This document shows positions 53,802 through 63,785 of a stretch of 64,000 nt of DNA, piece after piece. Numbering within the stretch: the stretch's first letter is position 1; every line of letters starts with the position of its first letter. The notes beneath the pieces are model-generated. The model saw nothing but the letters and a program-made list of their open reading frames with translations, had not been told where the DNA came from and ran no database searches. Source of the stretch: Anaerococcus urinomassiliensis (GTDB taxonomy: Bacteria > Bacillota > Clostridia > Tissierellales > Peptoniphilaceae). The translations under genes were made by a program, and so were the position numbers. The DNA lies in NCBI RefSeq assembly GCF_900128425.1, contig NZ_LT635782.1, positions 375,484 to 439,483 on the forward strand. The letters are read 5' to 3'.

Positions 53802-56564
53802 TTGGCAATATTTAACCTATTTAAGTCATTTAGTCAAAAAGAAATAGACAACAATATGAAAATTGTTGACAAAATTCTTGCCCTAGATGAAAAAATGCAA
53901 AGTCTTAGTGACGAAGAATTAAGAAACAAAACAGAAGAATTTAGACAAAGATTAAAAGATGGAGAAACTCTAGATGATTTGCTTCCAGAAGCTTTTGCAG
54001 TTGTACGTGAAGCAAGTGACAGAGTTCTTAATATGAAACATTACCCAGTTCAATTACTTGGTGGTATTGTTTTGCACAATGGTCAGATAGCAGAGATGAA
54101 GACAGGTGAAGGTAAGACCCTTGTTGAAACTTGTCCTGCATACTTAAATGCCCTTTCAGGTAAGGGTGTACACATAGTAACTGTTAACGACTACCTAGCA
54201 AAGCGTGACCAAGAGTGGATGGGAAAAATCTATACTTTCCTTGGTATGACTGTTGGATGCATAATCTATGGTCTAACCAACTCTGAAAGACAAGAAAACT
54301 ACGCAGCTGACATTACCTATGGTACCAACAACCAATTTGGTTTCGACTACCTAAGAGATAACATGGTTATCTACAAGGAAGATATGGTACAACGTGGCCT
54401 AAACTATGCTATAGTCGATGAGGTTGACTCAATCCTTATTGATGAGGCTCGTACACCACTTATTATTTCAGGCCAAGGTGATGAATCAACTGATACTTAC
54501 AAAAAAGCTAACGAATTTATATTAACCCTAGAAGGCAGAATCCTAGATCCAAATGAAGATGCAGAAATCGATCCATTTGATAGGGAGTTTAAGGTTGAAG
54601 ACGTTGACTTTATAGTTGATGAAAAGAGAAAATCTTCTAACCTTACAGAAAAAGGTACAGCTAAAGCTGAGCAATATTTTGGTATAGAAAACTTATCTGA
54701 CAGTGAAAACCTAGAACTATCTCACTACATCAACAACGCCCTTAAGGCTAATACTACTATGCATAGAGATATCGACTATGTTGTAAACCATGGCGAAGTT
54801 GAAATTGTAGATGAATTTACAGGTCGTATAATGCAAGGCCGTCGTTTCTCAGATGGTCTTCACCAAGCTATAGAAGCTAAAGAAGGTGTAGAAGTAAAAG
54901 CAGAAAGTAAGACTCTTGCTACAATCACTTTCCAAAACTACTTTAGAATGTACGATAAGTTATCAGGTATGACTGGTACTGCAAAGACTGAAGAAGAAGA
55001 GTTTGACGAAATCTATAACCTTGACGTTGTAGAAATCCCAACTAATAAACCAATAGCAAGACAAGATGACGTTGACCATGTTTATATCAACGAAAATGGA
55101 AAATACAGAGCAATCATCGAAGAAATCAACAGAGTCCACCCAACAGGACAACCTATCCTTATAGGTACTATATCAATTGAAGCAAGTGAGAGGTTATCAG
55201 AAGCTCTAAAGAGAGCAGGTATCAAACACACAGTACTTAATGCTAAAAATCACGAAAGAGAAGCAGCTATCGTAGCTGAAGCTGGTCGTTTTGGTGCAGT
55301 AACAATAGCAACCAACATGGCAGGTCGTGGTACAGATATTATGCTTGGTGGTAATGTCGATGATATGGCTAAGCAAAAACTAAAAAGAGATGGTATGAGC
55401 GAAGAACTACTAGAACAAGTAGATAGCTTTGCAGAAACCAACGACCAAGAAGTCTTAGAAGCTCGCAAGAAATACAGACACGAAAAAGACATCATAAGAC
55501 CTAAAGTAAAAGAAGAAGCCGAAAAAGTAAAAGAAGTTGGTGGCCTATACATCATAGGTTCAGAACGTCACGAATCACGCCGTATAGATAACCAGCTACG
55601 TGGTCGTTCTGGTCGTCAAGGAGACCCAGGACAATCAAGATTCTTTATATCTCTTGAAGATGACCTAATCAGGCTAAATGGTGGCGAACAAGTTGCCAAA
55701 TTCATTGAAAGTGCAAACTTTGACGAAGATGAGCCAATAGTTTCAAAAATGGTTACAAGGTCTATTGAAAAGGCTCAAACCAGAGTAGAAGCAAATAACT
55801 TTGCTACTCGTAAAAGAGTATTGCAATACGACGATGTTATGAACAAGCAAAGAACCATCATCTACAACGAACGTAAAGATGTACTTTATGGTCATGACAT
55901 GAAAGAAACCATCATCGCTATGATCAAAAATGTTATAGCAGATGCAGTTTATACATTTACAAACCAAGAAGTAAAACCAGAAAACTGGGAAATGGTAGCT
56001 CTACTTAACTATCTAAACAGCCTTGGTATACCAGTAACCCAACTACATTTTGAAAACATCAACAACTACAGCCAACAAGATTTGATTGACTATATTACAG
56101 AAGCAACTCTTGCAAAATACGAAGACAAAGAATCACAATTTGGATCTTCAAACATGAGAGAAGTAGAAAGAGTAATCATGCTTCGTGTAATCGATCAAAA
56201 ATGGATGGATCACATCGATGCCATGGATCAAATGAGAAAAGAAATCGGTGTTCGTGCAATGGGTAACGAAGATCCAGTACGTGCATATACAAACGAAGGT
56301 TTCGATATGTATGAAGAGATGACAAGATCTATCCAAGAAGAAACTGTAAGATATATGATGAATGTTGAAATCAGACAAAATATCCAAAGAAAACAAGTTC
56401 TAGTTCCAGACAAGGAAGAGCAACCATCAGATGATGGCTCAAGTGATGTTGAAGTTCTATCAGCTAATGAACTTTCAGATGAAGATGACCAACTTTCTAA
56501 CCTAAACAGGGCAGAACGTAGAAAACTAGAACGTATAGCTAAAAAATCTAAGGTTAAGAAATAA
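53802..56564 (+). CDS. secA: Preprotein translocase ATPase SecA
   Basis: This encodes about 920 residues. The TTG at 53802 is preferred as start because GGAG at 53788-53791 lies 10 bases upstream; a GTG at 53793 is too close to it. MAIFNLFKSFSQKEI then matches SecA N-termini. Motifs: MKTGEGKTLVETCPAYL (Walker A), IVDEVDSILIDEARTPLIISG (Walker B), TIATNMAGRGTDIMLGG and QLRGRSGRQGDPG. The C-terminal zinc-binding motif of E. coli SecA is absent; the protein ends in a Lys-rich stretch. It drives secretion through SecYEG. Confidence 0.96.
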   Translation: MAIFNLFKSFSQKEIDNNMKIVDKILALDEKMQSLSDEELRNKTEEFRQRLKDGETLDDLLPEAFAVVREASDRVLNMKHYPVQLLGGIVLHNGQIAEMKTGEGKTLVETCPAYLNALSGKGVHIVTVNDYLAKRDQEWMGKIYTFLGMTVGCIIYGLTNSERQENYAADITYGTNNQFGFDYLRDNMVIYKEDMVQRGLNYAIVDEVDSILIDEARTPLIISGQGDESTDTYKKANEFILTLEGRILDPNEDAEIDPFDREFKVEDVDFIVDEKRKSSNLTEKGTAKAEQYFGIENLSDSENLELSHYINNALKANTTMHRDIDYVVNHGEVEIVDEFTGRIMQGRRFSDGLHQAIEAKEGVEVKAESKTLATITFQNYFRMYDKLSGMTGTAKTEEEEFDEIYNLDVVEIPTNKPIARQDDVDHVYINENGKYRAIIEEINRVHPTGQPILIGTISIEASERLSEALKRAGIKHTVLNAKNHEREAAIVAEAGRFGAVTIATNMAGRGTDIMLGGNVDDMAKQKLKRDGMSEELLEQVDSFAETNDQEVLEARKKYRHEKDIIRPKVKEEAEKVKEVGGLYIIGSERHESRRIDNQLRGRSGRQGDPGQSRFFISLEDDLIRLNGGEQVAKFIESANFDEDEPIVSKMVTRSIEKAQTRVEANNFATRKRVLQYDDVMNKQRTIIYNERKDVLYGHDMKETIIAMIKNVIADAVYTFTNQEVKPENWEMVALLNYLNSLGIPVTQLHFENINNYSQQDLIDYITEATLAKYEDKESQFGSSNMREVERVIMLRVIDQKWMDHIDAMDQMRKEIGVRAMGNEDPVRAYTNEGFDMYEEMTRSIQEETVRYMMNVEIRQNIQRKQVLVPDKEEQPSDDGSSDVEVLSANELSDEDDQLSNLNRAERRKLERIAKKSKVKK

Positions 56565-56566
56565 TA

Positions 56567-57686
56567 ATGGCAGAAATATACCAACTTAGAGAAACAATTG
56601 AAGAATTATCGGCTACAATGAAATTAATCGGAGACTCTCTTTGACCCAGAAAGTCTGAAAAAAGAAGTAGATTCTTTAGAAAAACAAACATATCAAGCCG
56701 ATTTTTGGGACGATAGTGAAAAGGCTCAAAAAATAATGGCAGACTTGTCAAACAAAAAAGATGAGCTTTCAAACTACAATTCTATAATGGAAGGATTGTC
56801 AGATAATACCGACCTCATTGACCTAGTAGAAATGAGCGAAGAGTCTGAGACAAATACCTTAGATCAAATAGAATCTGACCTTAAAAAACTTTCTAAAAAA
56901 GTATCATCTATGAAGCTAACTACCCAGCTAGATGGAGAATATGACAAAAACAACGCATATATGTCTATCAACGCTGGTGCAGGTGGGCTTGAGGCAACTG
57001 ACTGGGCGTCAATGTTGCTTCGTATGTACACCAGATATTTTGACCAAAATGGCTTCAAATACGAAATAACAGACCTAAACAACGAAGAAGCTGGCGGCAT
57101 CAAATCAGCTACCATAGCTATCAAAGGAGCCTATGCATATGGTTATCTCAAAGGAGAAAAAGGGGTCCATAGACTTGTCCGTATATCTCCATTTGACTCC
57201 GGTGCAAGACGACACACTTCATTTTCATCAGTGGACATATTCCCAGAACTTGATGATACTACCGAAGTGGAAATCGACCCAAATGATTTAAGGATTGATA
57301 CCTACAGGGCAAGTGGGGCTGGTGGTCAACACGTCAACAAAACTGACTCAGCAGTAAGGATTACCCACATACCAACAGGTGTCGTAGCTAGTTCTCAAGC
57401 CGAACGTTCTCAAACGCAAAACAAAGAAACAGCTATGAAGCAACTTTATGCAAAGCTAGTTCAAATTGCTGAAGAAGAACAAAGGGAAAAAATAGAGGAC
57501 ATCCAAGGCAAATACACACAAATTGCCTGGGGTAGCCAAATCAGATCATATGTATTCCAACCATACACCCTTGTAAAAGACCACAGAACAAACTACGAAG
57601 TAGGCAATGTGGAAAGCGTTATGGATGGCGATATCCAAGGATTTATAGACGCATATTTAGCAGAAAGCCATAAGGATAATAAATAG
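56567..57686 (+). CDS. prfB: Peptide chain release factor 2, with programmed +1 frameshift
   Basis: The ATG at 56567 begins 25 codons ending GDSL, then UGA at 56642-56644 within CTCTCTTTGACC. Slipping one base on CTT continues as DPESLKKEVDSLEK in the +1 frame and runs to 57686, giving about 372 residues. GGAG 6 bases before the slip codon replaces the usual internal Shine-Dalgarno. Domain motifs are SINAGAGGLEATDWASMLLR, the SPF anticodon tripeptide in RISPFDSGARRHTSF and the peptidyl-transfer GGQ in ASGAGGQHVNKTDSAVR. It terminates at UGA/UAA and autoregulates by this shift. It starts 2 bp after secA. Confidence 0.96.
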
Positions 57687-57709
57687 AGGGGATTTATCCT
57701 CTCTTTTTT
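57684..57709 (+). terminator. Terminator of the secA-prfB operon
   Basis: GAGGGGAT pairs with ATCCTCTC, then TTTTTT. It begins at the prfB stop codon. Confidence 0.85.
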
Positions 57710-57723
57710 AAAAGGAGAATATT

Positions 57724-58815
57724 TTGGACGAAAAAAATATAATTTTGACAGGAGATAGGCCGACAGGTCGTCTTCACCTAGGACACTATGTAGGTAGCTT
57801 AAAAAACAGGGTTAAAATGCAAAACGAAGGCAATTTTGACAAGATGTATGTTATGATTGCCGATAGCCAAGCTCTTACAGACAATTTTGACAACCCAGCA
57901 AAAATCAGAGAAAACCTCATCGAAGTTGCTCTTGACTATCTTTCTGTAGGCATAGACCCAGAAAAAGTCACCATATTTGTCCAATCACAAGTAGAAGAGC
58001 TAACAGAACTTACATTTTATTTCCTAAATCTAGTCACCCTATCAAGACTAGAACGCAATCCTACAGTAAAAAGCGAAATCAAACTAAGAAATTTTGAGAC
58101 AAGCCTACCAGCTGGATTCTTGATTTATCCAGTAAGCCAAGCTGCAGATATCTTGCTTTTTGATGCAAATATAGTACCAGTTGGTGTGGACCAAGAGCCA
58201 ATGCTTGAGCAAGCCCGTGAGATTTCTAGGTCATTTAACAACATATATGGCAATCTTTTTGTAGAGCCAGAAGCTGTTTTGCCGGAAAATGAAAATGCTC
58301 GCCGCATGCCAGGCATAGATGGTAATGCAAAGATGAGCAAGTCCTTGGGCAATGCTATCTACCTAGCTGATGATAAGAAGACCATCAAGAAAAAGGTCAT
58401 GGCTATGTACACAGACCCTAACCACATCAATATAGATGATCCAGGCAAGGTCGAGGGAAATATTGTCTTTACCTACTTAGATGTATTTTCAAATGAAAGC
58501 CACTTTGAAAAATATATGCCAGATTATAAGAACCTAGACGAGCTCAAGCACCACTACAGAAGGGGAGGCCTTGGAGATGTCAAGGTCAAAAAGTTCTTGA
58601 TCAAAGTATTGGAAGAAGAGCTAGAACCAATCAGGGAAAAAAGAGCCTACTATGAAAACCACATAGATGATGTCATAGCTATACTTGAAAAAGGTACAGC
58701 AGATGCTAGAAAAGTAGGAAGAGCAAAGATTGATTCTGTCAAGGCTCTTATGGGTATAGACTACTTTGCTGATGGTGGCTATATCGAAGAAATGAAGCAA
58801 AAATACAATAAATAG
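57724..58815 (+). CDS. trpS: Tryptophanyl-tRNA synthetase
   Basis: The protein has 363 residues from TTG 57724 (AAAGGAG upstream). The class I HIGH motif is GRLHLGHYVGSL (HLGH) and KMSKS is GNAKMSKSLGN. VIPVGVDQ-like IVPVGVDQEPMLEQAREI contacts ATP. It is slightly longer than the usual 330 residues because of the region around residues 230-280. No T-box or other leader precedes it: it lies only 37 bp after prfB. Confidence 0.95.
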   Translation: MDEKNIILTGDRPTGRLHLGHYVGSLKNRVKMQNEGNFDKMYVMIADSQALTDNFDNPAKIRENLIEVALDYLSVGIDPEKVTIFVQSQVEELTELTFYFLNLVTLSRLERNPTVKSEIKLRNFETSLPAGFLIYPVSQAADILLFDANIVPVGVDQEPMLEQAREISRSFNNIYGNLFVEPEAVLPENENARRMPGIDGNAKMSKSLGNAIYLADDKKTIKKKVMAMYTDPNHINIDDPGKVEGNIVFTYLDVFSNESHFEKYMPDYKNLDELKHHYRRGGLGDVKVKKFLIKVLEEELEPIREKRAYYENHIDDVIAILEKGTADARKVGRAKIDSVKALMGIDYFADGGYIEEMKQKYNK

Positions 58816-58826
58816 ATTCCAAAAAG

Positions 58827-58853
58827 CCAATAATAAAATGTTATTGGTTTTTT
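58827..58853 (+). terminator. Terminator after trpS
   Basis: CCAATAA pairs with TTATTGG across TAAAATG, followed by TTTTTTATTT. Confidence 0.85.
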
Positions 58854-58962
58854 ATTTGACTTGTTTTATTAAGATAAAAAAATGATAGTGATAATTGTTA
58901 TCTAATATCAGATATGGTTAAATATATATGGTAGAACATTTTAGAAAAGATAAGGAGTTAAT

Positions 58963-59901
58963 ATGAAAGATAGCAAAATTATCCTAATAGGAACTGGTGC
59001 TGTAGGCTCTTCCTTTGCCTATGCTTCTACACTACTTGGAGTAGGCAGAGAACTTGGCATCATTGACATAAACGAGAATAAAGTAGAAGGCGAAGTAATG
59101 GATTTAACAGATGCCATAAGCTTCACCAAACCTAAAAATATATACAAGGCTGATTATAGCGACTGCAAGGATGCAGAAGTAGTTGTAATCACTGCAGGAG
59201 CAGCCCAGAAGGAAGGCGAAACAAGACTTGATCTAGTAGAGAAAAATCTTGCCATTTTCAAAGATATGATAGGAAAGGTAGTTGCTAGTGGCTTTGATGG
59301 CATATTTTTGGTAGCTAGTAATCCTGTTGATATACTAACTTACGCAACTTGGAAATATTCTGGATTTCCAGCCTCTAAGGTCATAGGGACTGGTACAACC
59401 CTAGACTCATCAAGGTTTAAGAAAGAAATCGCCGGTCTAATAGGAATCGATCCAAGAAGTGTGGATGCATTCATCTTGGGAGAGCATGGGGATACAGAAT
59501 TTCCAGTATGGTCACATACAAATATAGGTGGTCTTCCTATATATGAATGGGTCAAAAACCAAAGCGAACTTGATGAAAAAGCCCTGCTTGGTACCTTTGA
59601 GAAGTCAAAAAATGCAGCCTATGAAATAATAAAGAAAAAGGGTGCAACTTTCTACGGTATAGGTATGGCACTTACAGCTCTAGTAAGGGCTATCATAGAC
59701 GATGAAAATTCAGTTTACTCAACATCATCATACCTAAATGGGGAATATGGACTCAATGATATTTATATTGGTGTTCCAACAATAATTGGCAAAGATGGTG
59801 CAAAATGGGTCATAGAAGTACCATTGATCGACATAGAAAAAGAAAATATGGACAAATCTGCCAAAACATTAAAAGATATCATAGAAGAAAGTAAATTATA
59901 G
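58963..59901 (+). CDS. ldh: L-lactate dehydrogenase
   Basis: The protein has 312 residues. NAD-binding IILIGTGAVGSSFAYASTL; active-site loop with ITAGAAQKEGETRLDLVEKN (substrate Arg); VASNPVDILTYATWKYSG; GTGTTLDSSRFK and the catalytic His in ILGEHGDTEFPVWS. It reduces pyruvate to L-lactate and regenerates NAD+ in fermentation. The ATG follows AAGGAG. Downstream lies a MITE in place of an ordinary terminator. Confidence 0.95.
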   Translation: MKDSKIILIGTGAVGSSFAYASTLLGVGRELGIIDINENKVEGEVMDLTDAISFTKPKNIYKADYSDCKDAEVVVITAGAAQKEGETRLDLVEKNLAIFKDMIGKVVASGFDGIFLVASNPVDILTYATWKYSGFPASKVIGTGTTLDSSRFKKEIAGLIGIDPRSVDAFILGEHGDTEFPVWSHTNIGGLPIYEWVKNQSELDEKALLGTFEKSKNAAYEIIKKKGATFYGIGMALTALVRAIIDDENSVYSTSSYLNGEYGLNDIYIGVPTIIGKDGAKWVIEVPLIDIEKENMDKSAKTLKDIIEESKL

Positions 59902-59908
59902 AATTTTG

Positions 59909-60058
59909 GGTCTGTTGCAGAATGAATAAATCGTCCCAAATCACTAGAGGAACCTTATGGGAAAATTTTGCCTCCATGAGCCGGCGGGCTATGCTAAAAA
60001 TTTCCATAAGAACCCTTTAGCAATGGGACGAAAGTTATTCATAGTTTTGCAACAGGCC
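59909..60058. mobile_element. MITE-like 150-bp palindromic element related to IS1182 ends
   Basis: Both ends read GG(T/C)CTGTTGCA inwards (59909-59919 and 60048-60058), and the arms pair over most of the length: AATGAATAA...CGTCCCA with TGGGACG...TTATTCAT, and GGAACCTTATGGGAAAATTTT with AAAAATTTCCATAAGAACC. The ends match those of the IS1182-family element at 26065-27896. No coding capacity. The centre holds a GC-rich 20-mer (59971-59990) not symmetrical with the rest. It probably serves as the ldh terminator. Confidence 0.82.
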
Positions 60059-60130
60059 ATTTTTTATATCTTTTATTTCGCTTTAAAGTGTGATATACTT
60101 TTATTAAAAATTTTAACTATGAGGTAAAAA

Positions 60131-61438
60131 ATGGAAAAGAAATTTTCTTCAAAAATAGGATTTATATTAACAGCAGTAGGCTCAGCCGTAGGCATGGCAA
60201 ATATATGGGGATTTCCTTATAAGTTCCAAGAGGGAGGACTAGTCTTCTTAATATTTTACCTAGCCTTTGTCATACTTTTTTCTTACGTGGGCCTAAGCAG
60301 CGAATTTGCCGCAGGAAGGATGAGCCGAAAAGGCTCGCTTGGTTCTTATGAGATTGCCTTTGAATCAAGCAACAAGAACAAAAGATTAGCGAGAATCTTA
60401 GGATATATCCCACTACTTGCACTTTTCTTGATAGCCATAGGATATTCTGTCATAGTTGCCTATGTATCAAAAGCTTTCATAGATTCTCTAAATGGACATC
60501 TTTTCATCATTCCAGCAGAAGAATGGTTTAACGGCTTTGCCAATAAAAATTATGGGGTAGTAATCTACCATATTGTCATAATAGTTATAACTATCCTAAC
60601 TTGTATAGGTGGGGCAAATACTATAGAAAAATCCAACAAAATTATGATGCCAACTTTTTTTGTATTATTTTTCTTATTAGTAATCAGGATAATATTTTTA
60701 GATGGATCCATAGAAGGATACAAGTATATGTTTAGATTTGATCCTAGTAAAATAAATCTAAATACAATCATATCTGCCATGGGCCAGGCGTTTTTCTCCC
60801 TATCCTTAACAGGTGCAGCTATGGTAACTGTCGGATCATATACAGATGATAGTGTAGACCTTATGAATTCATCCAAACAAACAGGCCTTTATGACACAAT
60901 TGCAGCTTTATTAGCTTCTTGTGTTATGATACCAGCCCTATCCGTATTTAATATGCAACAAGTGGGAGGACCTGGACTATTGTTCATATCCCTACCAACA
61001 ATACTCCAAAATATAGCCTTTGGACGTGTATTTTCCATCATATTATATCTGGCTGTCATATTTGCAGGCATATCTTCCCTACAAAATATGTTCGAACCAG
61101 TTGTATCTTCTATAACCGGCAGATTTGACAAACTTAGCCGTAATCTTGCTTTATTAATTATAGGGCTTGTCACAATAGCCATAAGTCTAAATATGGAAAC
61201 TATAGATAAGGTAGGTCATTACATGGATATAGTATCCATATATATAATGTCTATAGGAGCTTCTATTGGTTCTATAACATGGTTTTATATACTAAAAAAG
61301 GACAAGCTATTAGCAGAGATAAACAAATCATCCAAAAAAACATATGGAGATAAATGGTACAAAATTGGCAAGTATGTATACGTGCCAATAGCAGTAGTTT
61401 TGACATTGCTTGCTTTGATATTTAAAATATCTTTCTAA
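60131..61438 (+). CDS. Sodium-dependent transporter of the NSS (SNF) family
   Basis: The protein has 435 residues with about eleven membrane segments. The first helix FSSKIGFILTAVGSAVGMAN followed by IWGFPYKFQEGG is the NSS signature that lines the Na+ and substrate sites. GLSSEFAAGRMSRKGSLGSY follows. Later MGQAFFSLSLTGAAMVTVGS corresponds to helix 6. Bacterial members carry amino acids or related amines with Na+; the substrate is unknown. A nearly identical second gene follows. Confidence 0.92.
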   Translation: MEKKFSSKIGFILTAVGSAVGMANIWGFPYKFQEGGLVFLIFYLAFVILFSYVGLSSEFAAGRMSRKGSLGSYEIAFESSNKNKRLARILGYIPLLALFLIAIGYSVIVAYVSKAFIDSLNGHLFIIPAEEWFNGFANKNYGVVIYHIVIIVITILTCIGGANTIEKSNKIMMPTFFVLFFLLVIRIIFLDGSIEGYKYMFRFDPSKINLNTIISAMGQAFFSLSLTGAAMVTVGSYTDDSVDLMNSSKQTGLYDTIAALLASCVMIPALSVFNMQQVGGPGLLFISLPTILQNIAFGRVFSIILYLAVIFAGISSLQNMFEPVVSSITGRFDKLSRNLALLIIGLVTIAISLNMETIDKVGHYMDIVSIYIMSIGASIGSITWFYILKKDKLLAEINKSSKKTYGDKWYKIGKYVYVPIAVVLTLLALIFKISF

Positions 61439-61466
61439 TTGAATAAATTAAAATTTGTGATATAAT
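61439..61466 (+). promoter_or_regulatory. Promoter of the second NSS transporter gene
   Basis: TTGAAT (61439-61444), 16-bp spacer, TATAAT (61461-61466) with a TG extension before the -10. Confidence 0.72.
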
Positions 61467-61502
61467 TCCTTTATAAACACTATTGCTTTAAAGGGATAAA
61501 TT

Positions 61503-62810
61503 ATGAACAAAAAATTTTCATCAAGACTAGGTCTCATCCTATCAGCAGTAGGTTCTGCTATAGGAATAGCAAATATCTGGGGTTTCCCGTATAAATTCCA
61601 AGAAGGAGGCCTAGTATTTTTATTATTTTATATATTATTCGCTGGAATATTTTCCTATGTAGGCCTATCATCTTAGTTCGCAGTCGGTAGGATGGCAAAG
61701 ACAGGTACCTTAGGTGCCTATGAGTATTCTTTTAAGTCAGCCAATAAAAACAAGACTTTGGGTAGATTTATAGGCTATGTACCACTTGTTGGAACTTTTC
61801 TTATAGCCATAGGATATTCTGTCATAGTTGCCTACATACTAAAAGGCTTTGTAGATTCGCTTACGGGTGAGATATTTAGGACGTCATCAGATATCTGGTT
61901 TGCTGGATTTGCAAATAGAAAGTATTCTGTGATGACCTACCATATAATCATCATTATAGTAACAATGTTAACCTGTCTAGAAGGGGCAAGTTCTATAGAA
62001 AAGACCAACAAAATTATGATGCCTACATTTTTTGTACTTTTCTTAATCCTTGCTCTAAAAGTATTAAGCCTACCAAACTCTTTGGAAGCTTATAAAGATA
62101 TGTTTACTTATAGGCCAGAACATATGAATATGCAAACTATAGTAAATGCCATGGGCCAGGCTTTCTTTTCTCTATCTATAACAGGATCGGGCATGATAGT
62201 CGTAGGAGCATACATTGACAAAAAAGAAGACCTTATTCATTCATCAGTACAAACTGGAATATTGGACACACTCGCAGGCTTGATATCTTCTTTTGTGATA
62301 ATTCCTGCTATCAGCGTCTTTAATATGGATAAAGCTGGAGGTCCTTCTTTACTATTTGTAAGCCTACCTACAATACTTAACAATATTCGTTTTGGGAGAA
62401 TATTTGCAATCATACTCTACCTAGCTGTAGTATTTGCAGGCATATCCTCTCTACAAAATATGTTTGAAGTCATAGCAGAATCAATTACCCACAGATTTGG
62501 CAAACTGACTAGGAAGGAAGTATTTATATCTCTTGGACTATTAGTATTTTTGCTGGGAGTAAACCTTGAAACCATAGGATCTTTTGGACCTTATATGGAT
62601 ATTATATCTATCTACATCATACCAATAGGTGCATCAATAGGAGCTATTAGTTGGTTTTATATCTTGCAAAAGGATAAGCTACTTGCTGAGATAAATCAAT
62701 CTGCCAAGAGAAATTACGGGCAAAAATGGTATAAAATAGGTAAGTATATCTACGTGCCTATAGCAGTAATCATAACTATATTGGCACTAGTATTGAAAAT
62801 TTCATTCTAG
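61503..62810 (+). pseudogene. Second NSS-family transporter gene with in-frame amber codon
   Basis: ATG 61503 (AAAGGGATAAATT upstream) opens a frame of 435 codons that aligns along its length with the gene at 60131. TAG at 61674-61676 replaces the Glu codon of GLSSEFA (codon 58, here GLSS-stop-FAVGRM). The rest of the frame to 62810 is intact, including MGQAFFSLSITGSGMIVVGA and the normal C-terminus. A promoter and ribosome binding site remain. Most simply this is a recently inactivated paralogue; internal start at 61692 would lack helix 1 and should not work. Confidence 0.87.
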
Positions 62811-62823
62811 AAAGGATAAACAA

Positions 62824-63525
62824 TTGATAAAATATTTACTTTGGGATATTGACAATACACTTCTAAGCTTCGACTTGGCTGAAAGGGCATCCATGACAAA
62901 AGGCTTTCAATTATTTGACATAGACATAAGAGATAAAAATGCCCTAGACGTCTACAAAGATATAAATGATAAACATTGGAAGATGCTAGAAAAAGGAGAG
63001 AAAACTCGTGAGGAGATCTTGACGGGGAGGTTTGAGGAATTCTTTGACCTCTATGACATAGACTATGATGATAGCTTGGTAAATGATTTTAACCTCTTTT
63101 ACCAAGAAGAACTTGGCAAGCAAGTATTTTTCAATGACTATGCCAAAGAAGTTCTCCAAAAATTAGGCAAAAACTACAAGCAATACGCTGTGACCAATGG
63201 ATCAAAAGTTGCCCAAACTGGCAAACTCAGAAACTCAGGCCTAGATAAAATCTTTGATGGAGTCTTCATATCAGAAGACTTGGGCTATGACAAACCTAGC
63301 AAGGAATTTTTTGACATAGTTTTTGAAAGTATTGGTTCAAAAAATAAGGATGAATACATCCTAATAGGAGATTCTCTCACATCAGATATGCTTGGAGCAA
63401 ACAATGCCGGTATCAAAAATATTTGGTACAATCCAAAAGATTTTGACAATAAGGCAAGTGTAAAAGTCGACTACAAAATAAATAATCTAAAAGAGGTCAT
63501 CGAAATATTAGAAAATATTGAATAA
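62824..63525 (+). CDS. HAD-family hydrolase, YjjG-type nucleotidase-like
   Basis: The protein has 233 residues from TTG 62824 (AAAGGATAAACA upstream). HAD motifs: LLWDIDNTLLSFD (nucleophile Asp in DxDNT), VTNGS (motif II), DKPSKEFFDIVF (Lys, motif III) and ILIGDSLTSDMLGANNAG (motif IV). The C2-type cap order resembles YjjG/YfnB pyrimidine nucleotidases. It dephosphorylates small substrates; which one is unknown. Confidence 0.88.
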   Translation: MIKYLLWDIDNTLLSFDLAERASMTKGFQLFDIDIRDKNALDVYKDINDKHWKMLEKGEKTREEILTGRFEEFFDLYDIDYDDSLVNDFNLFYQEELGKQVFFNDYAKEVLQKLGKNYKQYAVTNGSKVAQTGKLRNSGLDKIFDGVFISEDLGYDKPSKEFFDIVFESIGSKNKDEYILIGDSLTSDMLGANNAGIKNIWYNPKDFDNKASVKVDYKINNLKEVIEILENIE

Positions 63526-63785
63526 ATCAATGCTTTCGGTATTAATTAGTAAAATTATGTTTTCATGATTAAATATAAATATTTTGGGTACCTTATTATT
63601 GAGTGGTAAATCAATTAGCAAGTTAGTAAGATAAAACATTAAAATTATTTTTGATTAGTATTATAATTGTGAATAATTTCTAAATGTGAATCACCATAGT
63701 TATGTTATTTACTAAAAAATAGATTATATACTAATGATAATACGAAAATTGACCATATAATTATATATTAACTAGGAGAATAATA
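63526..63785. other. AT-rich intergenic stretch
   Basis: No gene, structured RNA or clear terminator was recognised; it holds AT-rich sequence leading to the ribosome binding site (AGGAG) of the final gene. Confidence 0.5.

Noticed and set aside
61674..61676. Amber codon as pyrrolysine or other recoding site
   Set aside because: No recoding signal is seen, and the paralogue has Glu at this position in a non-catalytic loop; nonsense mutation is simpler.
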